A DNA stretch of 64,000 nucleotides. It comes from Spinacia oleracea (taxonomy: Eukaryota; Streptophyta; Magnoliopsida; Caryophyllales; Amaranthaceae). A program made the position numbers and the translations under genes. Shown in pieces: positions 1 through 11,476 of this stretch. The notes beneath the pieces are model-generated. The model had not been told where the DNA came from, did not search any database, and was given only the letters and a program-made list of their open reading frames with translations. The stretch covers positions 109,340,141 through 109,404,140 of the forward strand of contig NC_079487.1 of assembly GCF_020520425.1 (NCBI RefSeq). The letters are read 5' to 3'. How positions within the stretch are numbered: the stretch's first letter is position 1; every line of letters starts with the position of its first letter.

Positions 1-1430
1 ATTTAGATTATGAAAATAATAAGGGGCTCGTGATACCACTGTTAGGTTATGATACATATGACAATTCATAAATCATGCGGAAAAACCATAAAGCCAGGAA
101 AACATATTATTTACACATAATCATTTAGCATAGTTTAGATGCATACTCTTTGTTGCGTGCCTTCCCTAGCTGCGCCCGAACCGAACAAGAACAAGTCTTT
201 AGGACTCCAAGTGTCGTCCCTCCGTAGATAGTCCACAGCACGTCCGGATCCGCCTTAAGATTGACCAACTAGAATCGCCCTTAAGGTACTATTATTTTCG
301 GCACTTTATAGGCAAATGTGTGACTGAATTTTTCTCTCAAAAACTCACTTTGAATACTTTGAAAACTTGTTATAAATTGTGAGCCCTAGCCTCATATTTA
401 TAGGGGTATGGAAAGGGAATCGAAATCCTACTCAGATACAAATTAATTAAACCTAGAATCCTACAAGAACTCTAATTTAATTAATTTATCAAATAGAATT
501 AGGAATTTAATCATTAACCGAACTCTGCATGTTTTAGGAAACGTGCACGAACACAAACACTTGCACACACACGCACGGCAGCCACGATGGGCCCCCATGC
601 GTGCGCGCGAGCAGCAGCCCACGCAGCGCCCGCGCGCGCTGCGCGCTGCGCGTGTTGTGCGCGCTGTGCGCGCTGCGCAGCCTGCTGGGCCTGGCCTTGC
701 GCTGGGCCTGGCGAGGCTGTTTGTGCGGCGCGCTTGGCTTGCTGGGCGATGGCCTGGCTTCGTGCTGGGCCTCGTCCGGCAGGCCTCGTCCGATGCTTAT
801 TCGTACGATGCGCTTCCGATTAAATTTTCCGATTCCGGAATTCATTTCCGATACGAACAATATTTAATATTTCCGATTCCGGAATTAATTTCCGTTTCGA
901 ACAAATATTTAATATTTCCGTTTCCGGAATTATTTTCCGATTCCGGTAATATTTCCGATTCTGACAATATTTCCGTTTCCGGCAATATTTCCGATTCTGG
1001 CAATATTTCCATTTCCGATAATATTTTCCGATACGTACCATGTTTCCGTTTCCGGCAACATCTACGACTTGGATAATATTTATATTTCCGATACGATCCA
1101 TATTTCCGTTTCCGGCAATATCATCGTTTCCGGAGTATTCATTTCTTGCCTGTGACGATCTTAGCTCCCACTGAAACCAAGATCCGTCGGTTCCGAATAT
1201 TCATAGATGGAGTATTTAATGCCATTAAATACTTGATCCGTTTACGTACTATTTGTGTGACCCTACGGGTTCAGTCAAGAGTAAGCTGTGGATTAATATC
1301 ATTAATTCCACTTGAACTGAAGCGGCCTCTAGCTAGGCATTCAGCTCACTTGATCTCACTGAATTATTAACTTGTTAATTAATACTGAACCGCATTTATT
1401 AGACTTATCATAGAATGCATACTTGGACCA
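1..1430 (-). mobile_element. LTR retrotransposon end (probably Copia), minus orientation
   Basis: On the minus strand a primer-binding-like stretch TGGTATCACGAGCC (complement of about 25-38) sits one base from an LTR edge whose plus-strand end begins TGTTAGG at 40. The LTR then runs to about 1430. The internal region lies off the left edge, so the element is partial. The LTR has a GC-rich, GCGC-rich block at 590-800 followed by about 300 bp of diverged TTCCGATTCC/TTCCGTTTCC micro-repeats (820-1140). Open frames across this block are by-products of base composition and repeats. The other LTR edge is not clean, and the junction near 1430 looks like a truncation. The superfamily is inferred from the PBS and LTR style only; no pol domain is in view. 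Confidence 0.6.
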
Positions 1431-1498
1431 AGGACCACTGTGGGTCTGAAAATGTCCTCGATGGGTCTGAAAGAATGAGCCACTATGGGTCACAAAAC

Positions 1499-1617
1499 AG
1501 ACCTGATTTTACAGGTTTTGATTCTCCAGATCTGTTGCTGGGAAAAATGCACAAAATTGACCTGATTTTACAGGTATTGATTCTCCAGATCTGTTGCTGG
1601 GAAAAATGTTGAATCGT
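1499..1617. repeat. 59-bp direct duplication
   Basis: A unit starting ACCTGATTTTACAGGT at 1501 recurs at 1560 with few changes; both copies contain CCAGATCTGTTGCTGGGAAA. The period is 59 bp, in two copies. It lies between retroelement remnants and has no visible coding role. Confidence 0.75.
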
Positions 1618-1619
1618 GC

Positions 1620-2986
1620 CAACATTCAAAAGAAAAAAAACTTCAAACCAAAAAAAAACTTGGCAACAAATCATGCCAACAGCCAACAATCAACCTTCTT
1701 TGTCTGCAATACTAGTGCTGAATTCCCATGTTGTTCCCACCATTCTCCAAGAACTTGTTCTAACTCATATATAACTTGTCCAAACATCGATTTATCTAAC
1801 AAGTGCACTATTAAATGCTAGCTTTAGAAGCCCAGGTTTAACTATCCTATTAGCCAGGCACCACCAACTATGCCCTTATGAATCAATCCAATCTTGCAAA
1901 CACCAAACTTCAAGAATTACAAATTTGAAGATTATGAATCAATCCAACCTTGCAAACACCAAACTTCAAGAATTACATCAACTGATTACCCAACAACATC
2001 CAAGAAATCAGTCAACACACACAGCAATCAAAACAAATGCAAGAAAAATACTCCAATATGAACACTCTGATATTATCAACCATTTCACAGAATTATCAAG
2101 AACTCGCCAAACTCACTGACTCAAGATTATCCGAGTCAACACCAATTAGAAAAGACCAAAAGTCAACCCAAAGCTATCAACCCACAAATCGAAAACTCAT
2201 AAATCGGAGAATAATTTGGGTAAATCGAACCTTGAAGTGGCAGAATAAGAAGCAGACAGCCGACAGAAGAACAGTCCCCGCCATTAATTTGAGCTTCGAA
2301 ATTGAAGAACAGCAAAACTTGAAGTATCAGAAGCAGACGTCGAAGAAGACGACGACGGAAGAGCACGGTCAGAAATCGCAACCAAATCGATCATAGATCA
2401 AACCTCCGATCAAAAAGTCCGGTCAATCCTTCGATTAAAAACACCGAAGAACGTAGAATCACAAATTGCTTCAAGAATCTACCATCAATACCAGATTCTT
2501 GCAAATATTTCAAAAAAATTTCAAGAACCCTAGAATTTGGGGGAAAACTCAAGAATCAAAATCGTTTGATTCAAGGTTGGAAATAAGATTTCTGAGCTGA
2601 ATTAAGAGATATTAGGGCGAATTACATCCTAATTCATCGAATTTTGACTCAATTCGTCCCAAAAATAAATTCGAAGCAGAAAAAAAAATTGGGGAAAAAT
2701 TGATGAGTTGAACCGAACGGAAATTTTATGCGGAATTGTAGAGCCGGGATCGTTCCCGCTCTGATACCATGTTGAATTTGTGAGTGAAGGAGGAAAGAAG
2801 AAGAAAGAAGGAAGGAAAACTAAGGAAGCCATTGATGAGCTTGAGGAGCTCGTGGCTGAGAGTAAAGAACAAGAGACTACATTTTTATTAATTGTGTAAC
2901 TAATTGAGATGGTACAAATCTAGAGTATTTATACTAAGTAACAAACTAATTACAAGCTAATGTTCTATACTATGTTATATACTCCA
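1620..2986 (-). mobile_element. Truncated LTR retroelement: 217-bp LTR, PBS and leader
   Basis: GCTCTGATACCA at 2758-2769 is the reverse complement of TGGTATCAGAGC, the usual plant initiator-Met tRNA primer-binding site. It directly abuts a putative LTR that starts TGTTGAATTTG at 2770 and ends ATACTCCA at 2986 (TG...CA, about 217 bp). The element therefore reads leftwards and 1620-2757 would be its leader and gag region. I see no intact gag there. A 57-bp tandem duplication occurs at 1876-1975 (ATGAATCAATCCAA... twice). The left LTR is missing. Confidence 0.55.
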
Positions 2987-3014
2987 ATAGCTTTAAACCC
3001 GCCATACACAACAC

Positions 3015-3160
3015 CAAAGGGATACTTGAATACATCCATTCGGATTTGTGGGGCCCCTCTAGAGTTCTTTCGATTGGTAGTTGTAACTATTTGCTCACTA
3101 TAATTGATGGATTCTCTAGGAAGGTTTGGGTGTTCTTTATGAAGCATAAAGATGAAAAAC
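3015..3160 (+). pseudogene. Copia integrase core fragment
   Basis: The plus-strand frame reads LEYIHSDLWGPSR followed by YLLTIIDGFSRKVWVFF. This is the Ty1-copia integrase catalytic core, where the first Asp of the DDE triad sits in HSDLWGP and the second in the IDDxSR-like segment. Here that segment is IDGFSR, so the second acidic position appears changed to Gly. Only about 48 residues survive and no flanking gag, RT or RNase H is present. It lies just outside the opposite-strand LTR at 2770-2986, so it comes from a different insertion. Confidence 0.7.
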
Positions 3161-3230
3161 TATGGCTGTACAATATGGCAACAAAGCAAATGAAGATAAG
3201 GAGGGTAAAGACTAATTGAGTTAGTCGGGT

Positions 3231-3665
3231 CAGGGGCGGAGCCAAGGGGGGGCTAGGGTAGGCCATGGCCCCCCCTATGGCTAGAATAAGTATTAAATTC
3301 TGCTATCATTAACACAAGCCAGCAGTAGCAGAGATGGTAATCCTTAACTCCTAACATAATATGTGAGCATATCACAGGTTCGAGACCTAGCAAATGCAAT
3401 TTTAGTTTGCCTATTCTTTGCTTTTTGTTTCTACTTTCATTTATTGTTATTTGTTATGTTTTTTTTGTTCCAATTCTTTGCTTTGACAACTTCATTTTAA
3501 TGGCCAACTTTAACAAAGTATTTTAAATGTCAAAAAAGGATTAAGGAGTATATTTTGAAACCGCGCTATTATTTTTTATTCTCGAAGGGATATGAATAAA
3601 TTTTGTATATCATACACCGCAGTATATTTGGCCCCCCCAATTAAAATTTTCTGGCTCCGCCCCTG
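3231..3665. mobile_element. hAT-like nonautonomous element, CAGGGGCGGAGCCA ends
   Basis: The element begins CAGGGGCGGAGCCA and ends with the exact inverse TGGCTCCGCCCCTG. It is flanked by 8-bp near-identical duplications, AGTCGGGT (3223-3230) and AGTCTGGT (3666-3673), as expected for hAT. It is 435 bp long with no transposase. Inside it a pol III type A box TAGCAGAGATGG (3326-3337) and B box GGTTCGAGACC (3377-3387) lie at tRNA-like spacing. Related ends occur at 4380-4451, 14012-14060 and 53664-54645. Confidence 0.75.
3326..3387 (+). promoter_or_regulatory. tRNA-like internal pol III promoter (A and B boxes)
   Basis: TAGCAGAGATGG fits the A-box consensus TRGYNNANNNGG, and GGTTCGAGACC fits the B box GGTTCGANNCC 39 bp further on. 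No cloverleaf could be drawn convincingly, so it is a tRNA-derived (SINE-like) segment rather than a tRNA gene. It lies inside a hAT-like element. Transcription is untested. Confidence 0.5.
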
Positions 3666-3673
3666 AGTCTGGT

Positions 3674-5222
3674 TATCCTCACCGTCAAATTCATGAGGAA
3701 AGAGGATGGCAGAACCGCAGAACTTTCCCCTTCTTTTGTTTGGTCTTATATTTTGGAAGGAGAAAATCTAACTTGCTTAGATATACAAGGTATGTAGCCC
3801 CCTTTTATTGATGTTTGACTTATAGCCTTAAAAATGAATGTAGTTTGATACAGGGTTATCCTTAACGTATGCATGGCTAAGAAAAAGTTCTTGTACGACT
3901 GAGAATTTTTATGTATTTTTGTTGAAAACAATGGGTCGTGGGACAGAGAAAGAAATCATAGTATCTTATTAGTAGATGATGGTTAAATATAACTTCCGAT
4001 CACTGTCATTAGAGATAAATTAACAAATTTTGGTACAGTCTGTTGTTGGTTTGACTCAGGATTTTAGCATCAGAAAATATATATGTTTCCAAGTTGGTTG
4101 GATAATCACTTGGAAGTTTATACAAAGTAGACAGGTTACTAGAAAAATTGGCTATGATAAGTTGTTGCCTCCTCCTTTGTAAGTTGGATATGTGACTTTA
4201 TTTATAAGGAATGAGTATTGTAATACCAAAACTACCAGTAGTTATCGATCATGTGCTGATATGCATTCTTCATCTGAGATGTTGCATGACATTCTGGGTG
4301 TCTGTGGTCCTCATTTGACATCATCGTGATTCTGAGGTTCTGTTAATTCTTCCTTTACATTTCTAATGTAATGTAGCACCAGGGGTAAACCTACATAGCC
4401 AGGGTGGTGAGAATCCGCGTTTTCTTTCTAAAATTTCTAGGTCCGTCACTGATTAGCACCCCATTTCACTATTACATGTAGGCTTTCACTGTATCTGATC
4501 TTTTCTTCTTTGGACATGATTTCTTGAGTTTCTTAGTTAAGGGATATAAATTACGCCCTCTAATCTTTCAATTTCCTGAACTTTTGTGCAGTAGTTCTGC
4601 AAAATACATTGTAGAATGTAATGATATTAGATCAAAGTGTTGAGATTTTTATTTCTGTTTATCTTTCAATAGGTTGTCATACGATGGAGTTTGTTTTTAT
4701 AAATAGAAACGAGTATTACTAATTTGGTATGTATTCCCCTCCTTTCCAGCTGAATGAAAGATGTGAAGTCTGAACTTAATTAAGTTACACTTCAGTTTAC
4801 CGGACCATTATTTGCGGCATTGCAACTGTTTTTTCTGAATGTTTATTTCATTAGTGACTAGTGAGTGACCTCTAAGATGTGAGAATAGAGCATGGAACTG
4901 CATTACTTGAAAAAAGTTGAGAAATTTCATATCTGTAATCATTTTCTGCAGTATTCTTTCATTTCTGTAATAATTTTTCTGCAGTACTCTGCATTACATG
5001 ACTTCTCATGTACAAAGAATTAATCCAATTAATTTGAATCACTCATATTTCTTTACAAACATATTCATCGTAATTTGTACACAAAACTTGTTCATTCTTG
5101 GTTCCTGGATTCATCTTCTTTCCAAAATCAAGTCAGGCACCAGGATGCTTTCATCTATATTAGCCAATCTCAGAGAAGGCAAATCACATAAGCACTAGAT
5201 ATACACCAGGCCCTCTTGCATG
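3674..5222. other. Intergenic, no gene seen
   Basis: AT-rich sequence downstream of the TBL gene. A small hAT-like relic (4380-4451) is listed separately. I see no conserved coding segment; the longest open frames are short and low in content. Confidence 0.6.
4380..4451. mobile_element. 72-bp degenerate hAT MITE of the CAGGGG family
   Basis: It begins CAGGGGTAAACCTAC and ends GGTCCGTCACTG, echoing the ends of the elements at 3231-3665 and 53664-54645. The flanks TGTAGCAC and ATTAGCAC share 6 of 8 positions and may be a decayed 8-bp target duplication. Confidence 0.5.
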
Positions 5223-8200
5223 TTAAGGATAGAAAAGTTTTGCAAATAGTAGTTCATTCCATGTATCTTGCAATCCTGGTAAACACCAGTGGACACAGTC
5301 AGCATAGCTCTTAGGGTCTGCTTGCTGTTCTGGAGTCAGAGGACCCCATTGCTTCTTATAAATTTCTGTGTGTGCATCCTTCCGGTAGCTGGATAATTGG
5401 GTGATGTTAAGAAATGTTACAGGGGCCTTAGATCTGCTAAACTCTTCTCCAATAACTTTCATTATGCTTTTACGAGAATCTGAACCCCAGTATTCAGGAT
5501 CCTCTATCAAAGTTGTTTCGTTATAACAGTTGCCGCCTTCCTCGCCTCCCCAATCTATGCTCCTGCAACAATGAAAAAATGTTTAATACTTCCTTTTTGT
5601 AAGCTACCAAACTGGTAGTTTTTCCTAATAAAGATCACCATGGGCGAGGCCCGGTCGGGTTTCAGGCCAGGCCCACTCTCCGTGATGAGAAGTTCAAAAC
5701 CAGGCCCGCCCCAGGCCTACTGGCTGTCGTGCCTAATTTTACTACATTTAGCGTGCTGGGTTGAGTCATGTTGTGGCTTGTCATGCTTTTTCCAAAAAAA
5801 AATGCGGCCCAGGCCCGGCACGACTTCGTACACGTCACGCTTGCCGCTTTTTTCATGCTCGGGCCGGGCCTGCCTATTTAGTGTCCGGGTGGGTTGGGCC
5901 TCGGCCCGCCCCACAGCCATCTTTAGTACCACTTCTTCCTCTTTTTGATGTTTAGGACCCAAATGATTGCTGTGTTAAATTGGAATTATAGATTTTACTG
6001 CATCCTGTACTACTGTGGGTGACCTATGTGACTGTATTTTATCTTAAACAAATGAAAATTTGAAAAAAAAGAGGAGCTAATTTTACAGGCAACTTACTTT
6101 GCATGAGTAGGTGACATGCTAGTGAAGAAGACTCTGGTTTTCTTTGGGTCCATATTTCTCTCAACCCATTTCAACATGCTCTTCATTCCCATCCGATAAG
6201 CATCCTCAGTGGAGAGCTCTTCAATTTCCTGCACTTCATCTTTGAAAGACCCTTTCCTGAAGGCAGGAAATAGTAAGCTTAGTCAGCAAAAAAGATTGGA
6301 CAGCAACAACAACAACAGAGAAAAGGGACCGGGTTGCGGACATTACAAGATCTTGAACTGAAGACCAGTCATCCACCAGAGGTATGTATTAAACACCACA
6401 ATATCAGCACCTTTCCAGTGTTTTCCATGTGTAGCTATTGATCCCTTGCGAACTACTCTATCTGCTATTCTGTGTACAACAGCATCATCAGAGTTTGACT
6501 CTAGCAGGAAAGGTGCCCAGTAGAATTCAACTGTTGCATTGTAATCCTGTATTTATAACAATTAAAAGCTCATTTTCGTGCTTATAAAATTAAAACTATG
6601 CAGAAATCGAATTTACAGTATGATCTAACCTTTAATCTGAAAACTGTCAATGAAGAGTAAGAGCTTTCCATCACTTTGCCTTGTTCAGGTACAAGTCTGT
6701 GCAGAAGACAGATCATGGAAACATACTGACCCCTGTTCAAGGAATCGCCTACAAACAGCATTCTCTTGCCTCGAAGAGCCTCCAGCATTAAGGTTGCATT
6801 GAATCTGCATGTCAAAGCTTTTGTTCAGTACTCCTATATGCATATCAATTTGCATGAACTGCAAATAATGCATAATTATAATGGAGGTATGCATCACACT
6901 TGATAACTGATCCCCTAGCTAGCCTTTTGAGGTTAATTTGGATGAATAAAATCCTGGAAATATTTATCGATTATGGAGTACCTTTTTTACCTTCAAAGTT
7001 TTGCTCTTTCATCAGTTTCATGATGTGAATGAGGATTTAATTTGAAGCATACAACATACACAATGTATGATGGAGGATTTGAAGATTGAGTCTAAATTAA
7101 TTATTATCGAACACAAATCACATTTGTTATATGTGAAAAGGATCTAGCATATCATCACAACAACAAAAATGAGGTGTTTTGCGTGCAACACTCAGAAATA
7201 TACCCTCGTAGTGCATTTTCTACCAAAAACATCTTGTATAAAGCCTGTTTGACAATTGGTCGTTGGTTGTTTACTTGGCTTGTTTGACTGACTCTTTGTA
7301 TTGGCTTTTTAAGTTTGTTATTTGATTGTATACTTTCTAAAAATGTGTTTGGTAAAGTTGGTTCTAGCTGTTTCATACAAAATGTAATTAGTAAATTGAA
7401 AAGCCAACAACTAATGTAAAAAAGATACTCTTACTAGCTTTTGAGTTTTGGCGAAAAAGCTGCTTTTTAGCCAAGGAAAAAAAGTCACTTACCAAACATG
7501 TATATTGGTTGTTTGATCACTTTGAAAAAGCCCAAAAAAAAACCTATTACCAAACAGGCCCATAATTTCAAGGCATGTTGAAAATGTCCCTTTGTATCCC
7601 AAAAACTACTTGAAAATGCCCTAAATAGTGGATTATAGGTACATGCATCAGTGCAACACCAACATTAATTTACCAGAGGAAAACCAATCCATATTAGAGT
7701 CGCATTATTTCACATTATAATAAGGATGCTCATGTGCTGATGCTTTATGCTTACACTTTAAAAACATTCCTTACTTTACAGTTAACATTGTCTTTTTTAA
7801 CTCTAGTTTTTTGTTAAGAATTGCACTAATTCCTAATCTAATCTAATCACTTTAATCCCGTCAAACACCACCCTTTAGACAACATTCTCGTTCTCTATAA
7901 AACGCCAGCTGCCTTCCCAACTTCCAATCCAAACACAAAACATTCACTTTTATAATACATCTTTAGGCAAAAGTGTTGTAATTGTTCGATTTGGATCGGA
8001 ATAACATTCTTTTTAGTGAATTTATTTATAGTCCCTTGATCTGGAACTGATAATAGTCGTGTTGATAGTACATATAGTCATAACACTCAAAAGTCAAAAC
8101 TGATTATGTGGCGATTAAATTCAGACGAAGGAGTACGTACATTATGTCTATCAAGTTGTCAAGGATAAATTGTAAAATTCCCAATAACTATTATTGAATA

Positions 8201-9233
8201 ATCATGACCCTACACCACCTATTACCTATATAAGTGCAAACTCAAGTTTATGAAGATTGTACACCACATATATACATAATCCGTTTTGTCCCTACTTGGC
8301 TAGCTATACTTGTACATTAATCAAGCAAGTAAAGTAACCTGTACGTAGTAGTATACCCTATCTCAGAGAGTGGACATTTTTATTCGACTCACACATTTTT
8401 TTCGTTATAGAATACCAAAATGGGCATACCTAAAATTATCTATATATCGACTCAAAAAAGATACACGAAATACAGAGTATCTCTTTGTAACAGGAATGTC
8501 AACTAAGTTAAATATTACTCTCACCAAAGTTTGCTTATTCAGTATTTATTCTCAGAGTCAAAAATAGGTACGTGTGTGATAAGGTGTATACTGTGTAATG
8601 TAAATGTCAACTGACTTAATTGATAAAATCGCGGTAAGAGAACTTACGAGGGAAGATCACAACCGCGAGGCTGCCAACGCCAGTGTTGGTAGTCCTTATC
8701 TGGACGACCATGTTCTTGACAAGTCAACTGAGGCTGAATGTAAGGGCATTCCCATTCTTCGTACATTGGTTTTCTCTCCATGTCCCGAACCCATTCTCCG
8801 TCGAATATATCACAACTCTCCGCCGTACTCCCCACCGCGAACGGAAGCTTTTTCTCTCTCCTCCCCTTCTTCTTATCCTTCCTCTCAACTGCAACAACCA
8901 CCCAACAAGGGGGAAAAAATCAATTTAGAAATTCTTTAGTTACATGCAAAAACTACACTGAAAGAACAAAAATGAAAACAAGAAGTCAGAGGAGAGAGAT
9001 TTGCGTTTTGACTGACCGAAGTTGGAGTGAAGTTTGGGATTGCGAGGGGAATTATCGAGTGTTTGCGGTTGTTGATGATTGTCGAAGCTTGAGAAAGTGC
9101 AGGCGAAATCCTGGCCGTACAAAATGGCGACGAAGATAATGAAAGCAAGAACGGTGAAGATGAACGGCGTTGATATTCGAGCTTTTCTGACCATCTGATT
9201 TACCGGCGACAATGATGAAAGAGGTGCCTTCAT
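5223..9233 (-). CDS. Trichome birefringence-like (DUF231/PMR5) O-acetyltransferase
   Basis: Six exons (descending: 9233-9017, 8888-8648, 6804-6630, 6546-6347, 6256-6098, 5562-5223) give 443 residues with all phases consistent and GT-AG introns. Residues about 22-40 are one membrane anchor after a short basic N-terminus, as in Golgi type II proteins. The PMR5N segment starts CDIFDGEWV (98-106). The catalytic GDS motif is at 172-174 in [11 protein letters not shown], and the C-terminal DxxH is D419/H422 in DCVHWCLPG. Family members transfer acetyl groups to wall polysaccharides in the Golgi; sequence feel is closest to the TBL3/TBL31/TBL33 xylan O-acetyltransferase group, which is inference. 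Length and motifs indicate an intact gene. Introns 2 and 5 carry MITEs. The start is the first ATG before the anchor. Confidence 0.92.
5634..5935. mobile_element. GC-rich hAT-like MITE in TBL intron 5
   Basis: A block rich in GGCCCGG and GGGCCGGGCC lies in the 535-bp last intron. It is bounded by roughly inverted AAAGATCACCATGGGC and the reverse complement of GCCCCACAGCCATCTTT. Such GGCAATGGGGCGGG-like ends are common in plant hAT MITEs. The overlapping open frames on both strands are composition artefacts. It lies inside the intron and leaves both splice sites intact. Confidence 0.5.
7242..7562. mobile_element. hAT-like MITE in TBL intron 2
   Basis: AGCCTGTTTGACAAT at 7242 and ATTACCAAACAGGCC ending near 7560 are imperfect inverted ends of the well-known GGGCCTGTTTGG type. 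The interior is AT-rich with alternating TTGACT and CAAA stretches and no ORF. No target duplication was clear. It accounts for part of the unusually long 1843-bp intron 2. The rest (7563-8647) is AT-rich and featureless to me. Confidence 0.5.
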
Positions 9234-9340
9234 TTTTATTTTTATTTTTTGTTATGACGTCATTTGGGTGGGGATGGTTTGGGTTATTGGGTGGGGGTTT
9301 GGAGAAGAGAAGAGGAAGTTAGTTGGTTGGATGGATGGAA

Positions 9341-9351
9341 TATATAGATTT
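9341..9351 (-). promoter_or_regulatory. Candidate TATA box of the TBL gene
   Basis: The minus strand reads AATCTATATATTCC about 107 bp upstream of the ATG at 9233. It is followed by a pyrimidine-rich stretch (complement of 9234-9340) suitable as a 5' leader. The placement is plausible for a plant TATA box, but no transcript data are available. Confidence 0.4.
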
Positions 9352-9643
9352 CAGAAAATTAAATTAAATTAAATTTGGTGAGAAAATTAATTGCTTTTAA
9401 TTTTGATTTAGGTGGATCATCATAAAAATTAGGAACTTTTTGAGGTTTTTTATTTCATTCATTTGTTTCCTTTTCCAAAGGTTTTTTATTTCATTGATTT
9501 TACTGATTTCATTGATATCACTGATTTTATTGATGCAATATTTAGTTTTGGTCAAAAATGTTTTAATATTATTCGCTCCTTTTTTAGATGTGAAAGTAGT
9601 AAATAGAACAGAATCTAATGCTTGTACATGGTTATCGCGATTA

Positions 9644-9892
9644 TAAACTTTTATAAGACGGTCTTACATAAAAGATCACATTGGTGTCATATAAGTTAAG
9701 TAATGGAATTAATTAGTTAAGCATTGTAACTAATTAGGTAAGCACCGAAACCAATTTGTTAATCAATTAAACTAATTAGTTAAGCATTATAACTAATTAG
9801 TAAACCAATAAAATTAATTAGTTAAGCAGTAAAGGTGGTCTTTCGATAAGATAGTCTTACACAAAAGTTATCGGCGATTACAAACTTTTATA
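9644..9892. mobile_element. MITE with GACGGTCTTAC ends and TTAGTTAAGCA repeats
   Basis: CTTTTATAAGACGGTCTTACATAAAAG near 9648 and the inverted AAGATAGTCTTACACAAAAG near 9850 bracket about 150 bp made of diverged AATTAGTTAAGCA / TAACTAATTAG repeats. The left-end motif ACTTTTATAAG reappears at 9885. No TSD was resolved. It lies in the TBL upstream region. The remaining 9234-9640 sequence has no other feature I can support. Confidence 0.5.
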
Positions 9893-10116
9893 AGGAGTGA
9901 CTTTTATCATTTGTATATGAAAATATTTACACTTAAATATTGCACTGAAAATTGTAAAAAAAAAAATAAAAAAAAAAAAAAAGTAAGATATAACAAATAT
10001 TAAGAAATGGATGGATTAATATGAATACCTAACAATGTTTTTATTAGCATATACGTAGTACGTATATTTTAAGTCAAAACTAGTGCCAGTTCTATAATAA
10101 AGAATGAGTTGATGAC

Positions 10117-10422
10117 TTAAGGTGTGCAATTTCGGATACCGAATCTAATCCGATTCAAAATTTTGGATCGGAAAAATATGGTCTGGATCCAATACAAAAA
10201 CTTCGGATTGGATCATCTGATTTTCTATTCTATAAAAAAACATGAAATACTCTGGATATTCGAAATGGAAAAAATGTTGATATATCCGATATGAAAATCC
10301 GAATATTTTTGCGGATATTAAATATCTGAAACCTTAAAATCGAATCGGATATTGAAATTTTGAATCAGGTCATCGGATTTTCGGATAGGATCAAACAGAT
10401 CGGCTATTTTTGCACACCCTAA
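10117..10422. mobile_element. hAT MITE with GGTGTGCAA ends
   Basis: The left end TTAAGGTGTGCAA and the right end TGCACACCCTAA are inverted. The flanks TTGATGAC and TTGATGTA agree at 6 of 8 positions, consistent with an old 8-bp hAT duplication. The interior is made of short CGGAT/ATCCGA alternations, so it can fold strongly. A related fragment is at 54747-54900. Confidence 0.6.
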
Positions 10423-11476
10423 TTGATGTAGAGCTTGGTTAAATTATTTCATTCGAAAATTAATATGAATACTCCGTAACAGGATTCTAAATTTCTATTA
10501 GACCGGAATCTCTCACGAGTTAACTCAAACCAGCTACAGAGATATGCCTTTGGAAGAGGGTGGAGAAGGAGATTAGCTTATTAATTAACTTAAGAAAAAT
10601 AGTACAAAGTCATCAAGTCCTTTTGAGTAGAGGAGTTGAAACTTGGAAGTATAGTAGAGAGCAAGACAGGCTAGCTATTCTCAAAAGGTTGATTCCTTTA
10701 AGAGTAAGATAACTAGATTTGTGTACCTTACCTTAATGAATAAAGGTACTAAAATGATGTTCAACTATTTTATGGTATTATTTTTGCTTGACTTTGAAGT
10801 GAAGATTTGAGAGGTAATCAAATGAATTAATAAACATTATTGTAGGGTATGTCACCTTAAAGTTTTGGGTTTGGGTAGCTTAACATCCCTTTTTAGTTTG
10901 AAATTAGGTAAGTGTGTGAATCTCTTTTGGTTGAGATTTTAACATCATTTTATTTTATTTTATTTTATTTGTCTTGCATTCTTTGAAATTAGGTATATAA
11001 TATTCTTTATTCCCTACTTTATTTATATATAAGGTCCAAGAGAACACGTCGTGATCAACTTTGCAATAATGATAGTGGCTGATTACAGCTTCTTACAAAC
11101 CAAGTTTACAAGAACAACGAAATCATTATCGAACTTAGATTTCAGAAAATGTTATTACTGAAGAGTAACAAAAAAATGTGTTAAAAATTGATCAGTGAAC
11201 ATTCTACAGACACTACACATAAATAATAAATTGCATTTGATAAAAACATTAGATGTTATACAAATGAATCGAATGTTAAAGGAAGACAAATTTTGCGACC
11301 TGCTCTACAACAAAATAGAGATTGTCAACAGTATATAATGTTATCGTTCAACAAAAAATATATTCCTCACTTGATAAAACCTTCTTGTGCAAATGGAACT
11401 TGTTGTATTCTAAAATGCACAATTGTCAACCGTCTAGAAGTTGACAATCCCATCCGCCGGAAGACACGATATGAGC
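10423..11476. other. Intergenic between TBL promoter side and ATG27-like 3' end
   Basis: AT-rich, with a short (TTTTA)n run at about 10950-10970. The segment near 11060-11476 probably includes the 3' UTR of the minus-strand ATG27-like gene. No further gene is visible. Confidence 0.5.

Noticed and set aside
543-1076. 177-aa and overlapping open frames in the left LTR
   Set aside because: Ala/Arg-rich and Ser/Ile-rich translations of a GC island and TTCCG micro-repeats; open on both strands, no domain.
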